Positions 1-9,819 are shown, numbered from the stretch's first letter. The stretch is DNA of 64,000 bases from Gallionella sp. (GCA_028689145.1 JAQTWT010000011.1:42811-106810); one strand, 5' to 3'. The notes: generated by a model from the sequence alone, not told the origin. Translations and numbers: made by a program.

Positions 1-374
1 TGGTATCGGCACTTCTTACCCCCGGCGGGGTGTCTGCACAATTGATTGCAGCAATACGCAGTCGGACTCTGATGCCGGTTGTCAGCGCAATGATTCTTGC
101 GGAGTATGCCGAAGTTTTGAACCGCCCTAAATTTAGTTTCGCAAATAAACTGACAGCCAGCCTGCTAGAAGATCTGAAAGGGCTAGCGCTGTTTCTAAAA
201 CCGCTGCCCATCCCACTCCAAGACTTGCCGGATCCGGACGATGCGCCTTTTATCGCGGCTGCACTCACCGCAGCTTGCCCTGTCATTACCGGCAACAGCA
301 AACATTTTCCACAAGGTATAGGTATAGAAACTCTTTCGCCCTCCGAAGCCTTGGCCCGTCTGCAAGCCAAGTAG
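1..374 (+). CDS. PIN-domain toxin, 5' end cut by window edge
   Basis: This is the C-terminal ~120 residues of a PIN-domain protein, a family of Mg-dependent RNases used as toxins in VapBC-like modules. The frame is open from base 3, and the first visible residues (VSALLTPGG) match the segment that normally follows the first catalytic Asp (DTNVLVSAL). The start codon and that Asp therefore lie outside the window, and the GTG at 30 is internal. The C-terminal acidic cluster (DLPDPDDAPF) and the ITGNSKHFP stretch match the last part of the PIN fold. The antitoxin would be expected just upstream, outside the window. Confidence 0.75.
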   Translation, partial: VSALLTPGGVSAQLIAAIRSRTLMPVVSAMILAEYAEVLNRPKFSFANKLTASLLEDLKGLALFLKPLPIPLQDLPDPDDAPFIAAALTAACPVITGNSKHFPQGIGIETLSPSEALARLQAK

Positions 375-534
375 AATCCGATTCATACACACGTGAAGTA
401 CCGCTTGTGGCACACTGCCAAACTTCGTGCTATCAAATTGCTGGACGAAAAGCGGGCGCTTGCGACCGAATCTTAACCAATTTTAAGTCAATCTCAGACA
501 CTGCCTATCAGATCAAATCACTACCGCTACCCCA

Positions 535-1938
535 TTATTTTATGGAGGTAGTTGTGCAGGCAGCACCCCGGCACACCAGAAAAGTCTGGTCCCCCGCCAC
601 CTGATAAGTTTCAACTAGCGTGCCTGATGCGTCATCTGCAAAAGGTGTAATGACAAAGCCGTCATTCCATCCCGCCTGCGGACTCACCAGCGGTGCTTGC
701 GGCCAGCGCAGCATGTCGATATTACCGACGATATTCAATCCGATCGAGCGGTTATCCTGCACATACAGCGGGAACCCCTCGGTGCGGCGGATGATTTCAC
801 GCGCAGTCTGGGCATAATTTTCACCCCGGAAATGGCCCTGATAATAAGGCACCAGAATCAGCGCAAACACAAATTTGAAAATGATGATTCCGGCGAACCA
901 GCGCAACGCGAGGGTTATTGCCGGTTCTCCCGCACGCCAGATAATGCGCGCGCTGACCAGCGCGATCAGCGCATAAATCGGCAGCAGATAGCGGATGCTG
1001 CTCTGCGGCGACAGCCAATAGGGCAGGAAGCACAATCCGGTTACCAGCAACACGGCCTGAAAATTAACCGGTTCGGCCTCGGTCTGCGTTACCCGTTTGC
1101 GCAGCAGCAGATAAACGGCCAGCAGCACGGCGGGAGAAAGGCGGAATGCTATTTCAAACGGAAACAGGGCGAGCTGTGCGAAATAACCGGGCGTATTGAC
1201 TGCCGATAGTTTGCGCACAATTTCCTCCAGCATGGATGAGCTGTGCCCGCCCACTTGGGGCAGCGCCGAAAACCACGCAACCGGCACGGCCAGCGCCAGC
1301 AGAAAAATAAACAGCGCAAACGGGGACAGCAGAAAATTTCGCGCGGGACGCTGCCGCAGCAATACCAGTATCACCGTGCCATAAAAAATATACGCGGTGA
1401 ACGCTTTGGTCAGCATGGCACAACTGACCAGCAGCACGGAAACCACCAGCCAGCCTCTGCGCCGTTCGATGGCGGCAACCCACAGCGTTGCCATCGCGCC
1501 GAAGGTGAAAAAAGCGAATACCGGGTCGGTGTAGGTAAGCCAGCCGCGGTAAAGCAACAGATCGGCCAGAGATAAACCGGCCAGCGCGGCAAACAGTGCG
1601 AAAGATTGGTCGGCAAATAACTTCCGGCTCAGCCAATACAGCCAGCCGATCATACCCAGCGTTGCGGCAACCGCAACCAGACGCGCGGCAATCACGACAT
1701 GCGACCAGCCCAGCAAATTTGCCAGCGGCATGATCAGCCAATTCACCAGCGGCGGGCGCTGGTTATCCGCGCCGTACATGATCTGCTGCACCCAATTATT
1801 CCGGTGCCACATTTCCATCGAAGTGATGGTGTAAATCCCCTCCTCGCCAACCAGATAAAAAAACAGCGTCGGCAAAAAACTGGCCGCAGCGAAAAATATC
1901 AGCCATTTGGTGAAATAATCCGTTTTGCAGGTCAACAT
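535..1938 (-). CDS. ArnT/PMT-like lipid-linked sugar glycosyltransferase
   Basis: A 467-residue integral membrane protein with about ten hydrophobic segments. The acidic/aromatic motif in the first periplasmic loop (EMWHRNNW, then NQRPPLVNW) is typical of the GT-C superfamily that includes ArnT (GT83) and protein mannosyltransferases (GT39). These enzymes move a sugar from an undecaprenyl-phosphate carrier to an acceptor on the periplasmic side. It is the last gene of a minus-strand operon, after a GT2 that could load the carrier and a GtrA-type flippase candidate, so the three could act in series. The acceptor cannot be told from sequence; O-antigen, lipid A or capsule are all possible. Confidence 0.75.
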   Translation of the reverse strand: MLTCKTDYFTKWLIFFAAASFLPTLFFYLVGEEGIYTITSMEMWHRNNWVQQIMYGADNQRPPLVNWLIMPLANLLGWSHVVIAARLVAVAATLGMIGWLYWLSRKLFADQSFALFAALAGLSLADLLLYRGWLTYTDPVFAFFTFGAMATLWVAAIERRRGWLVVSVLLVSCAMLTKAFTAYIFYGTVILVLLRQRPARNFLLSPFALFIFLLALAVPVAWFSALPQVGGHSSSMLEEIVRKLSAVNTPGYFAQLALFPFEIAFRLSPAVLLAVYLLLRKRVTQTEAEPVNFQAVLLVTGLCFLPYWLSPQSSIRYLLPIYALIALVSARIIWRAGEPAITLALRWFAGIIIFKFVFALILVPYYQGHFRGENYAQTAREIIRRTEGFPLYVQDNRSIGLNIVGNIDMLRWPQAPLVSPQAGWNDGFVITPFADDASGTLVETYQVAGDQTFLVCRGAACTTTSIK

Positions 1939-1994
1939 GGGGATTACCTTTTGAAAAATGAGTACAAGCGATGTCTCCGGCCTATCCGGATATT

Positions 1995-2369
1995 TTATTT
2001 GGCCAGCACGAAACGGCTCGCCAGAAATGTAACCGGGATCGTCAGGATAATCACGCCGATCATCGAGATGGCCGGTGAGATTCCGGCCCGGTCAACGAGC
2101 AGCCAGAGAATCCCAGCACCCAGACAATACTGGATAACATAAACAGCCGGAAACTTTATAAAGCTGCCAAAGGAGGCGCGCTTTTTAAAAACGAAATACA
2201 CATTCAGGAAATACGAGATCACGATGCCGATGCAATAAGCGAGCGAATAGGCCAGCAGGTAAACGAGAAATTCAAGCAGAAATAAATACACCAGATAACT
2301 TAGCAGCGTGTTGGTTGCGCCAACCAGCAGAAACCGCGCAAACTCGCCTTGAATAATTTTCCGAACCAT
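1995..2369 (-). CDS. GtrA-family small membrane protein
   Basis: 124 residues with four predicted membrane helices. The GtrA hallmarks are an F-x-R-F-x-x-V-G-like start (EFARFLLVGATNT), a mid-protein Y-F-x-N-x-x-x-V-F-like motif (SYFLNVYFVFKK) and a final FxxSRFVLAK-type tail. GtrA proteins are thought to flip undecaprenyl-phosphate-linked sugars across the inner membrane. The ATG overlaps the stop of the upstream acetyltransferase gene by one base (TGATG), which implies translational coupling. A longer in-frame start at 2492 only reads a shadow of the upstream gene and is not used. Confidence 0.8.
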   Translation of the reverse strand: MVRKIIQGEFARFLLVGATNTLLSYLVYLFLLEFLVYLLAYSLAYCIGIVISYFLNVYFVFKKRASFGSFIKFPAVYVIQYCLGAGILWLLVDRAGISPAISMIGVIILTIPVTFLASRFVLAK

Positions 2370-3313
2370 CAAAGCTTGCCGACCAGCGCCTCGAACTCGC
2401 CATAGTCCCTGATGTAATCGTCCGGATCGTAATAGTCCGAAGCAAACACCAGCAGCACCGCGTCGCTCGAGTATTTGTACTGTATGCCCCATGTCATGGC
2501 GGGTAAATAAATCCCCAGATTGGGGCGATCCAGCAGGAATTCGCGGCGCTGCATCCCGTCATCCGCAACCACCATGCAATTGCCTTTGATGCAGATCAGG
2601 AATTGCCGGCAAGTCCGGTGCGCGTGTTCGCCGCGAATCTCGCGGCTGGGGACATCGAATACCAGAAAATATCGCTTGGGCGTAAACGGAACGGAGCGGT
2701 CAAATTCCCCGACGCTCAGGCTGCCGCGCATATCTTCAATATGCGGGAGTTCGTGCAGACTGACCCCCCGCACATCGGATGAAGTGATTTTTTGCCGGCC
2801 CGGTTCGGATACCTTGGTGGCCGGAGTACCCTGTGCCGTGTCGCAGGTACCTACATAGCCGGTGATACGCGCCGGATTACCGACGGCAATCGCGTTGGGC
2901 GGAACGGAGCGCGTGATCACCGCACCGGCCCCGATCATCGCGCCGGAGCCGATTTCCAGCCCCGGCAGAATCGTCGCATTCGCCCCGATGGAAGCCCCTT
3001 TGCGGATAATCGTCCGGGAGAATTGTTCGGGATAGATTTTGCTGCGCGGGAAACGGTCATTGGTGAAAGTGGCATTCGGCCCGATGAAAACATCGTCCTC
3101 GACGGTCAAACCGTCCCAGAGTTGCACCCCGCATTTAACCGTGACCCGGTCACCGATGCGCACGTCGTTTTCGATAAACACGCCGTCGCAGATATTGCAG
3201 TCCGCGCCGATGACCGCTGCGGGCAACACATGCGCAAATGCCCATATTCTGGTGTTGTCCCCGATGGCGGCGGATTCGCAGATTGCCTGTTCATGCACGA
3301 AATAATTTGTCAT
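2369..3313 (-). CDS. WxcM-like fusion: hexapeptide acetyltransferase plus FdtA/QdtA-type cupin ketoisomerase
   Basis: 314 residues with two domains. Residues 1 to about 155 form a left-handed beta-helix acetyltransferase with repeated hexapeptides (IGDNTR, IGADCN, IGPNAT, IGANAT), ending in a [13 protein letters not shown] motif. Residues from about 175 form a cupin like FdtA, QdtA and the C-terminal part of WxcM, with EHAHR and [11 protein letters not shown]. In the known pathway the cupin isomerises dTDP-4-keto-6-deoxyglucose to the 3-keto sugar. An aminotransferase then acts, and the acetyltransferase finishes dTDP-Fuc3NAc or dTDP-Qui3NAc. The matching aminotransferase lies two genes upstream. 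Which epimer is made cannot be told by eye. RmlA and RmlB are not in the window. Confidence 0.8.
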   Translation of the reverse strand: MTNYFVHEQAICESAAIGDNTRIWAFAHVLPAAVIGADCNICDGVFIENDVRIGDRVTVKCGVQLWDGLTVEDDVFIGPNATFTNDRFPRSKIYPEQFSRTIIRKGASIGANATILPGLEIGSGAMIGAGAVITRSVPPNAIAVGNPARITGYVGTCDTAQGTPATKVSEPGRQKITSSDVRGVSLHELPHIEDMRGSLSVGEFDRSVPFTPKRYFLVFDVPSREIRGEHAHRTCRQFLICIKGNCMVVADDGMQRREFLLDRPNLGIYLPAMTWGIQYKYSSDAVLLVFASDYYDPDDYIRDYGEFEALVGKL

Positions 3314-3350
3314 ATCTTTTTTACCCTTGGCTTAACTCTTGGCTGCGCGG

Positions 3351-4319
3351 TCAGTTTGCCGCAGCCGCGCCATCGAATTTTTGCGCGACCATGACAACCG
3401 CCAGCGGCCTGCTCTTGGTGTTCTCGAACGCGCGCCACGCGTACGCCCCGACGATGCCCAGCCCGAGCGAGTTGAGGCCGCCGAAGAAAATCACCGTCAG
3501 TACCGTCGCGGTATAACCGGGAACCGCGATGTCGCCGAATGCCTTGGCCAGCAGTATCACGATGCCCAATAATACGGAAGCAATGACACCGAGCAAGCCG
3601 AACAGTCCCAGCAGTTTAATCGGCAGGTCGGTAAACGAGAACACGCTATCCAGCAGATAATTTAATTTCTTTTTCAGTGTCCAGGCGCTCTTACCATGCT
3701 GGCGCACGCGCCGCTCGTAGGTGACCTCGCCGCGCCTGAATCCCAGCCAGAAAATCAATCCGACCAGCGAAGTGTTCGCCTCGCCGAGCGCGATCAGCTG
3801 GTCGCGAAACGCCTTGTTGCAGCCGAACACATCCACGCCTTTTTCCGGAATCTCGCGGATGACGAATTTTTTGTAAAGCTTCCAAAACAGGTTCGATGCG
3901 CTGCGCGACAGCAACGGGTCATGGCGGTTCTCGCGGCATCCAACCACCACGTCGCAATCTCCCGCTGCCAGTTTTTCCAGAAATTGCAGCAGCAGTTCGG
4001 GCGGTTCCTGAAGATCGGCAGCCACCACGCCGAAATAATTTCCGGTGGCGGCCTGCAAGCCGGTGCGGATCGCCGCAAAAGAACCGAAGTTGCGCGAATG
4101 CAGCAACAGCTGTGATACAAAAGGTACCGAAGGGAGTGCCTGCGCAAGCATCGCATAGCTGTTATCCGGACTGCCGTCCACGACGAAAATCACCTCGGTG
4201 GCGCAATTAAAATCCTGTTTTGCCCGCTGTGCGACATCCGCCAGCGCCGCGATCAAATGCGGGAGGGATTCTTCATTGCGATACACCGGGATGACAATGG
4301 AAAGCATAGGGGTCACCAT
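3351..4319 (-). CDS. GtrB/DPM1-like family 2 glycosyltransferase
   Basis: 322 residues. The N-terminal GT-A domain begins LSIVIPVYRNEESL, has DLQEPPELL as the DXD-like region, and is followed by two C-terminal membrane helices. This layout is that of GtrB/ArnC-type enzymes, which load a nucleotide-activated sugar onto undecaprenyl phosphate. The chosen ATG overlaps the aminotransferase stop by seven bases. The longer start at 4337 lies inside the upstream gene and adds no family-like sequence. Upstream sugar synthesis and a downstream GtrA suggest the loaded sugar is the acetamido-dideoxyhexose made by this operon. Confidence 0.8.
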   Translation of the reverse strand: MVTPMLSIVIPVYRNEESLPHLIAALADVAQRAKQDFNCATEVIFVVDGSPDNSYAMLAQALPSVPFVSQLLLHSRNFGSFAAIRTGLQAATGNYFGVVAADLQEPPELLLQFLEKLAAGDCDVVVGCRENRHDPLLSRSASNLFWKLYKKFVIREIPEKGVDVFGCNKAFRDQLIALGEANTSLVGLIFWLGFRRGEVTYERRVRQHGKSAWTLKKKLNYLLDSVFSFTDLPIKLLGLFGLLGVIASVLLGIVILLAKAFGDIAVPGYTATVLTVIFFGGLNSLGLGIVGAYAWRAFENTKSRPLAVVMVAQKFDGAAAAN

Positions 4320-5413
4320 GAATTGACTCGGTCGCAAATCATATCCACTTCAGCATTGGACATTTCCGGGAAGCATGGCAGCGTCAGCACTTCGGCGCAG
4401 GCTTGCGCTGTAACCGGTTTGTCGATAGCCTCGAACAGGTGGCGGCAGGATGCCTGCAAATAATCGGGGACGGGATAGTGGATGTCGCTCGGAATACCGG
4501 CCTCTGCAAGATGCTGTTTCAGGCCATCCCGCTTTGCCGAGCGGATGACATAGAGATGCGCGACAGACTCCTCCGCATGAATCGCCGGAGCGCTCACCGC
4601 GGGATGGGAAATTTTTGCGCTATAGCGCGCGGCGATCTCGCGGCGCCGCGCATTCCACCCGTCGAGTTTCGGCAGCATGACGCGCAGCAGCGCCGCCTGA
4701 ATTTCATCTAGGCGGCTGTTGCAGCCGCCCGCCATTTCCGCATGATATTTTCCGCTCCAGCCGTATTGCCTTAACTGGCGCACCTTGTCCGCGAGATCGG
4801 CGCGACCGGTCACGATCGCCCCGCCATCGCCCAGCGCGCCGAGATTCTTGGTGGGATAAAAACTGAAACAGCCGATATCGCCGAACGCCCCGGCCTTCTG
4901 CCCGCGCAGCATCGCACCATGCGCCTGCGCGCAATCCTCGATGAGCGGGATGCCGCGGTCGCGAACCAGCCGGACGATTTCCGGAATGTCGCCGAGCAAG
5001 CCGTACAGATGCGTCACGATCACCGCGTCGACCGGCTGTTGATCCAGCACACGCCGCAAGTCGGCAACATCCATCAGCAAAGTGTCCGGCAAAATGTCGG
5101 CATAAACAGGCTTGGCTCCAGTGGCCAGAATGGCGACGCTGCTATACATCCCGGCATTGGCGACGGTCAGGACCTGCTTGCCCGGCCCGATACCCAGCGC
5201 GCGCAAAGCCAGTTCCAGCGCATCGGTCCCATTGGCCAGCGACACGCAATGCGGCGCGCCGCAATAAGCGGCGAATTCCGCCTCGAATGCTTTCACTTCC
5301 GGGCCAAGCACAAACCAGCCACTGTGCAGCACCCGTTCAATGGCGGCGCTCAGCTCGGTTTGCATAGGCCGGGTGTGCCGGTTCAGGTCGTTGATGGATT
5401 TCAGTGTCGGCAT
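4313..5413 (-). CDS. DegT/DnrJ/EryC1 sugar aminotransferase (FdtB/QdtB-like)
   Basis: 366 residues of PLP-dependent sugar aminotransferase. The Schiff-base lysine lies in SFYPTKNLGALGDGGA, with the upstream EDCAQAHGA and the ANGTDALELALRALG cofactor-binding segment. In the Fdt/Qdt pathways this enzyme aminates C3 of the 3-keto-6-deoxyhexose made by the ketoisomerase, and the WxcM-like fusion two genes downstream has the partner activities. It follows the SGNH-like gene by five bases, so it is cotranscribed with the MBOAT unit. The exact product (3-amino-fucose or 3-amino-quinovose type) is inferred from neighbours. Confidence 0.85.
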   Translation of the reverse strand: MPTLKSINDLNRHTRPMQTELSAAIERVLHSGWFVLGPEVKAFEAEFAAYCGAPHCVSLANGTDALELALRALGIGPGKQVLTVANAGMYSSVAILATGAKPVYADILPDTLLMDVADLRRVLDQQPVDAVIVTHLYGLLGDIPEIVRLVRDRGIPLIEDCAQAHGAMLRGQKAGAFGDIGCFSFYPTKNLGALGDGGAIVTGRADLADKVRQLRQYGWSGKYHAEMAGGCNSRLDEIQAALLRVMLPKLDGWNARRREIAARYSAKISHPAVSAPAIHAEESVAHLYVIRSAKRDGLKQHLAEAGIPSDIHYPVPDYLQASCRHLFEAIDKPVTAQACAEVLTLPCFPEMSNAEVDMICDRVNSW

Positions 5414-5418
5414 GTCAT

Positions 5419-6612
5419 CTATTTGGCGGTTGTTTGCTGCAATGTCCGGTTCAGTAGCGCATTTGATCGGCCGTCATTTTGCCAGAAAGCCGAGAAAATT
5501 TTCTGGTAACAGCTTTGCGTCGCGTGGTGCTCGTCGGTAAATTCATTGCTCGTACAACCGAATTGCTCCGATTGCCCGGCATCGAGCAGCACCAGATTTT
5601 CCTGCCTGGCCCAGTCAAGCAGCATTTGTTTGGTCTGTGCCAAATAAACCGACCATTCCGGATGTTGCATAAATTCCGCTTCCATTCCGCTTAACAGCGG
5701 CGGCATGAAGAAAATCGCCGCACCGCCGCGCTTTTCCGCCCGGTGCGCCACCGCAGCCAGCCGCTGCAGGTACAGCGGATTGGGAACGCCGCGCGTTTTC
5801 AGCAGATTCTGCGGGTATTTTGAATTGGATGCGGTGGCCAGCATGATTAACCGGCGGGCATCGCCCACCCGTTCCATGCCGCTATATGTCCAGCTGCCGT
5901 CCGCGCGAAACCCACGGCAATTGCCCCGGCTTTGAATATCGAAATCTTTGGCACGCGTACCGTCCGGGCACAGATATTCATCGCTGGCCGGTTGCAGGAA
6001 AATCTGGCGGAATGCGGCGTAGCGATGTTCCGCGGCAAAAATATTCTGCAACAATTTGAACAACCCGGCGATGCGCGGATAGGACAGCGAATCGCGTATT
6101 TTTTGCAGCCATGACGCTTGCTGCCCCCCGCTCTGCGGCGGGTCAATCGAAAGGTTTGTCGCGGGCGGCGTATCGTTTTGATAAACGAATCCGATAGACC
6201 AGTCCAGCGGTATCACCAGCCACTTCACGTTGTCGGCATGCTCCGTCAGATATTCCGCCTCGCCGATGATAGTGCCTAGCCCGATGCCGTTCTTGGAAAA
6301 ATTGTAAATATGCAGCGGCGCGGGAAACATGCTCTGCTCTATGGCAAAAGAGGTGGATGCGCCAAAAACCACGGTGTTGATTTCCGGCAGCCGGTCACGC
6401 AGGCGTAGCGATTTGAAACGATTGTTGTCCAGCACGCTGGGCGCGCTGACGATGCCGCCGGTAGCCTGCTGCCAATTGCTGGCCTGCAGGGTATTGCCGC
6501 GACTGTCCAGAGAGTTGCTGACCAGAATCAGGTTCAGCGCGAGGATCGGCAGCAGCGTCGCGCCGAAGCAGGCTATCACTATCCAGAAAAAACGTTTGTG
6601 TGAGGTGCGCAT
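5419..6612 (-). CDS. Membrane-anchored SGNH/AlgJ-like partner of an MBOAT acyltransferase
   Basis: 397 residues with one N-terminal membrane segment (residues about 8-30) and a periplasmic domain. The segment VVFGASTSF at about residue 82 resembles the nucleophile block of SGNH/GDSL-like proteins. A C-terminal region with DEHH could supply acid/base residues. Proteins of this shape (DltD, AlgJ, AlgX and relatives) act with an MBOAT channel that passes acyl groups across the membrane. The MBOAT gene ends two bases before this one starts, which fits a pair. Catalytic residues are not certain, so hydrolase or transferase activity is only inferred. Confidence 0.6.
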   Translation of the reverse strand: MRTSHKRFFWIVIACFGATLLPILALNLILVSNSLDSRGNTLQASNWQQATGGIVSAPSVLDNNRFKSLRLRDRLPEINTVVFGASTSFAIEQSMFPAPLHIYNFSKNGIGLGTIIGEAEYLTEHADNVKWLVIPLDWSIGFVYQNDTPPATNLSIDPPQSGGQQASWLQKIRDSLSYPRIAGLFKLLQNIFAAEHRYAAFRQIFLQPASDEYLCPDGTRAKDFDIQSRGNCRGFRADGSWTYSGMERVGDARRLIMLATASNSKYPQNLLKTRGVPNPLYLQRLAAVAHRAEKRGGAAIFFMPPLLSGMEAEFMQHPEWSVYLAQTKQMLLDWARQENLVLLDAGQSEQFGCTSNEFTDEHHATQSCYQKIFSAFWQNDGRSNALLNRTLQQTTAK

Positions 6613-6613
6613 A

Positions 6614-8173
6614 TCAGAACTGGAAGTACAGGAACACCGACTGCTTGTTCAGATTGATGATCGCGACCAGCCCCAGCACGCAGACCAGCAGTGCCGAAAA
6701 CACCGACGGTTGCCACAGCAAGCGTTTGGCCTTGCCGCCCTCGGGCACATCCAGCGCCGGTTTGTAGGATGCCATGATCTGCTGGGTGTTGGGTGCCAGC
6801 CACACGACCAGCAGCGAGATCCAAATCCAGTTGATCGCCCCGCCCATGATCAGGTCGTTGGTCGCGCCGAACGACACGCCCTGCTGCGCCAGCCACTGCC
6901 CCGCCCCGCCCCATTTGGCCAACCATGCATCCGGCAGCACCAGCCCGTTCATACCCGCCATCGCCTTGAGTAGTGACGTGGCGGTGGCCAAGTTGTCGGC
7001 GCGGAACACCACCCATGCGGCGACCACCGCAAGGAAGGTTATCAATACCGCCAGCATATGCAGCGGTTTGGACAATGGCTTAGCGGGGTTCTGTCCGGCC
7101 GCCCTGCGCAAGCTGTGCCAGCCGTGGTTGACCACCAGATACAGGCCGTGCAATCCGCCCCAGATCACGAACGTCCAGCCCGCGCCGTGCCACAGCCCGC
7201 CGAGCAGCATGGTGGCCATCAGGTTCAGGTAGCGGCGCGGTGTGCCGTAGCGGTTGCCGCCGAGCGGTATATACAGATAGTCGCGCAGGAAGCGCGACAG
7301 GGTCATGTGCCAGCGCCGCCAGAATTCGATGATGTTGGCCGACTTGTACGGCGAGTGGAAATTCAGCGGCAGCGTCACGCCGAACATTCTGGACAGGCCG
7401 ATAGCCATGTCCGAATAGCCGGAGAAGTCGAAGTACAGTTGCAGGGTGTAGCACAGCGCGCCGCCCCATGCGTCGATGAAGGTCAGCTCGACCCCGGCGG
7501 CCGGTGCGGCGAATACCGGACCGACATAGACTGCCAGACCGTCGGCGAGGATGACTTTCTTGAACAGGCCGATGAAGAAGATGGTCAGCCCCACCGACAG
7601 GTTCTCGTAGTTGAAGCGGTAGGTGGAGGCCAATGCGAACTGCGGCATCATCTCCCGGTGGTGCAACACCGGCCCGGCGATCAGGTGCGGAAAGTAGGTG
7701 ACGAACAGCAGGTAGTGGACGAAGTTGTATTCCTTGACCTTGCCCTGATAGGTATCGACCAGATAGGCGATCTGGGTGAAAGTGAAGAACGAGATACCCA
7801 GCGGCAGCATGATCTCGCCGAGGCTCCACTGCGTGCCTGCGATCCCGTTGATGCTGCCGACAAAAAAGTTGGCGTATTTGTAGTAGCCCAGCAGCAGCAG
7901 GTTGGCGGCGATGGCAACGACGAGCAGTTGTTTTTTACGGGTTGCGTCATGCCGCACGCCAGCCTTGGCAATCCATAACCCGAAAGCGTAGTTGCAGACG
8001 ATGGAGCCGAGCAGCAGCCCGACATAAGCGGGGTTCCAGTAGCCGTAGAAGAACAGCGAGGCCAGCGCCAGCCATCCGGCGGCAAAGGCATGGCTGATCC
8101 GCGCCAGCCAGAAGAATCCCAGTAGGGCGGCAGGCAGGTACAGGAAGATGAAGCCGTAGGAGTTGAACAGCAT
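6614..8173 (-). CDS. MBOAT family O-acyltransferase (AlgI-like)
   Basis: 519 residues with 10 or more membrane segments. The family core is present: FWRRWHMTLSRFLRDYLYIP and then the conserved histidine in GGLWHGAGWTF, as in AlgI, DltB and PatA. These proteins carry an acyl group, usually acetyl, from cytoplasmic donor to periplasmic glycan. It is the first gene of the seven-gene minus-strand operon, about 118 bases from the divergent apaH, so the operon promoter should lie in 8174-8290. A likely job is O-acetylation of the same surface polysaccharide handled by the downstream genes. Confidence 0.9.
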   Translation of the reverse strand: MLFNSYGFIFLYLPAALLGFFWLARISHAFAAGWLALASLFFYGYWNPAYVGLLLGSIVCNYAFGLWIAKAGVRHDATRKKQLLVVAIAANLLLLGYYKYANFFVGSINGIAGTQWSLGEIMLPLGISFFTFTQIAYLVDTYQGKVKEYNFVHYLLFVTYFPHLIAGPVLHHREMMPQFALASTYRFNYENLSVGLTIFFIGLFKKVILADGLAVYVGPVFAAPAAGVELTFIDAWGGALCYTLQLYFDFSGYSDMAIGLSRMFGVTLPLNFHSPYKSANIIEFWRRWHMTLSRFLRDYLYIPLGGNRYGTPRRYLNLMATMLLGGLWHGAGWTFVIWGGLHGLYLVVNHGWHSLRRAAGQNPAKPLSKPLHMLAVLITFLAVVAAWVVFRADNLATATSLLKAMAGMNGLVLPDAWLAKWGGAGQWLAQQGVSFGATNDLIMGGAINWIWISLLVVWLAPNTQQIMASYKPALDVPEGGKAKRLLWQPSVFSALLVCVLGLVAIINLNKQSVFLYFQF

Positions 8174-8290
8174 CAGGCAGCGCCGCTTTTCAAATCAGGA
8201 TGAACAACTGGAAATAGATGGATGGATTTCATCAGAACAACGCAAAAATCTGTTACGCTATTTTACAGGTAAACACGGCGGGAAAGCGCG

Positions 8291-9112
8291 ATGGCGATTT
8301 ATGCGGTGGGCGATGTGCAGGGCTGTTATGCCGAGCTGATGCGGCTGCTGGACGATGTCCGTTTCGACGCGGCAGCGGACAAGCTGTGGCTGGTCGGCGA
8401 CCTGGTTAACCGCGGGCCCGAATCGCTGGCGGTGCTGCGGATGGTCAGATCGCTGGGCGACAGCGCGATCACCGTGCTCGGCAACCACGACCTGCACCTG
8501 ATCGCCGTCGCGGAAGGCATCGGGGAATTGCACCGCACCGACACGCTGGACGAAATACTCAACGCGCCGGATCGCGACGAACTGCTGCACTGGCTGCGCA
8601 ACCAGCGCCTGCTGTATGCGCAGGACAACTACGTGCTGGTGCACGCAGGACTGCTGCCGCAATGGAGCGTAAAGCAGGCCGAAAGGCTGGCGCGCGAAGT
8701 CGAAACCGCGCTGCGCGGCGACGACTACACCACCTTCCTCGAACGCATGTACGGCAACTCCCCGCACAACTGGGACGACGAACTGACCGGCTACAAACGC
8801 CTGCGCGTCATCGTCAACGCCTTCACCCGCATGCGCATCTGCACCAAAAGCGGCGAGATGGAATTCAAGTTCAAGGGCGAGGTGGAGAATATTCCCACAG
8901 GCTACCTGCCGTGGTTCGACATCCCCAAACGCGCCAGCCGCGATACCACCGTCATCTTCGGCCACTGGTCGGCGCTCGGCCTGCTGAACCGGAAAAACGT
9001 CATCGCGCTCGACACCGGCTGCCTGTGGGGCGGCCCGATGAGCGCCGTGCGCCTGGAAGACCGCCAGCTGTTCCAAGCTGCCTGCAACAACCCGGTCGCG
9101 AAGCATTGGTGA
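8291..9112 (+). CDS. apaH: Symmetrical bis(5'-nucleosyl)-tetraphosphatase
   Basis: 273 residues, the normal ApaH length. The metallophosphoesterase motifs are in order: GDVQGCY (residues 7-13), [16 protein letters not shown], and the late GHWSALG and DTGCLWGG blocks. ApaH splits Ap4A into two ADP and also removes Np4 caps from RNA. The ATG is preceded closely by gcgcg rather than a strong ribosome-binding site. It diverges from the glycan operon and shows no operon partner. Confidence 0.95.
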   Translation: MAIYAVGDVQGCYAELMRLLDDVRFDAAADKLWLVGDLVNRGPESLAVLRMVRSLGDSAITVLGNHDLHLIAVAEGIGELHRTDTLDEILNAPDRDELLHWLRNQRLLYAQDNYVLVHAGLLPQWSVKQAERLAREVETALRGDDYTTFLERMYGNSPHNWDDELTGYKRLRVIVNAFTRMRICTKSGEMEFKFKGEVENIPTGYLPWFDIPKRASRDTTVIFGHWSALGLLNRKNVIALDTGCLWGGPMSAVRLEDRQLFQAACNNPVAKHW

Positions 9113-9201
9113 TGGCGGTTAATGATTTTGTTACAAAAATAAAAGCAGTGTCAAAACATATGACGTTTTACCATCTCTTTCTGCTTTAGGCATTAAAGGT
9201 A

Positions 9202-9819
9202 ATGATTGAATCCATTCTAAATTTAGTTTCAAACCTTATCACTCCCATAGTGGTGTGGTTCATTGGTCGTTTCAAACGACCAACAGTCACGCGAACGCGT
9301 GCTCCGGAAAATATTTTTGAACAGTTATGTCCAGGTACGTCATTGGAGCGCATGAAAGAAATTTTGGGTGTTCCCCATCGGGAAAGCAAAGGGCAGTACA
9401 GTTATTCGTTTAGTGATGCACTTGTCCAAGTCCGCTCAAACGACAGTAGCTCCATAACTACACTAGCCGTTGCACTTCCAAAAATTAAAAAGAGATCGCA
9501 CTTCGCAATCCACCCAATGCACTTCGTACTTGGCAAGGCTCGCTTGAACGAAGTACTTGATACTGATTCTGCAATCAAGAAGGACAATTCCTCCAAGCAC
9601 TGGACATTTTGGGTAAGAAACTACTACGGTTTTCCCGGCCTATATCGCTACTACACATTTGGCGTATTGGAGGCTCCGTGTTTGGAGTGCCCGCCTTTTG
9701 AATGGGATCACGACAAAGGTAACTTAAAGAGCGATCCGAAAGACATAACTATTAACTGGGCTTCGGTATCTGGAAGTTCCGAAGATGGAGAGTATTTTGA
9801 TTTTTGGGCATTCGTGTAA
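9202..9819 (+). CDS. Orphan hypothetical protein
   Basis: 205 residues, family not recognised. The first ~22 residues are hydrophobic (a possible membrane anchor: LVSNLITPIVVWFIG). The rest is a soluble aromatic-rich domain with the only two cysteines close together in LEAPCLECPP. Base composition is visibly more AT-rich than its neighbours and its codon use differs, with repeat-type sequence immediately downstream. This looks like a late-acquired single-gene insertion. No partner gene is evident. Confidence 0.6.
   Translation: MIESILNLVSNLITPIVVWFIGRFKRPTVTRTRAPENIFEQLCPGTSLERMKEILGVPHRESKGQYSYSFSDALVQVRSNDSSSITTLAVALPKIKKRSHFAIHPMHFVLGKARLNEVLDTDSAIKKDNSSKHWTFWVRNYYGFPGLYRYYTFGVLEAPCLECPPFEWDHDKGNLKSDPKDITINWASVSGSSEDGEYFDFWAFV

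Noticed and set aside
535..8173. Plus-strand frames opposite the glycan operon
   Set aside because: All are antisense shadows of well-supported minus-strand genes.
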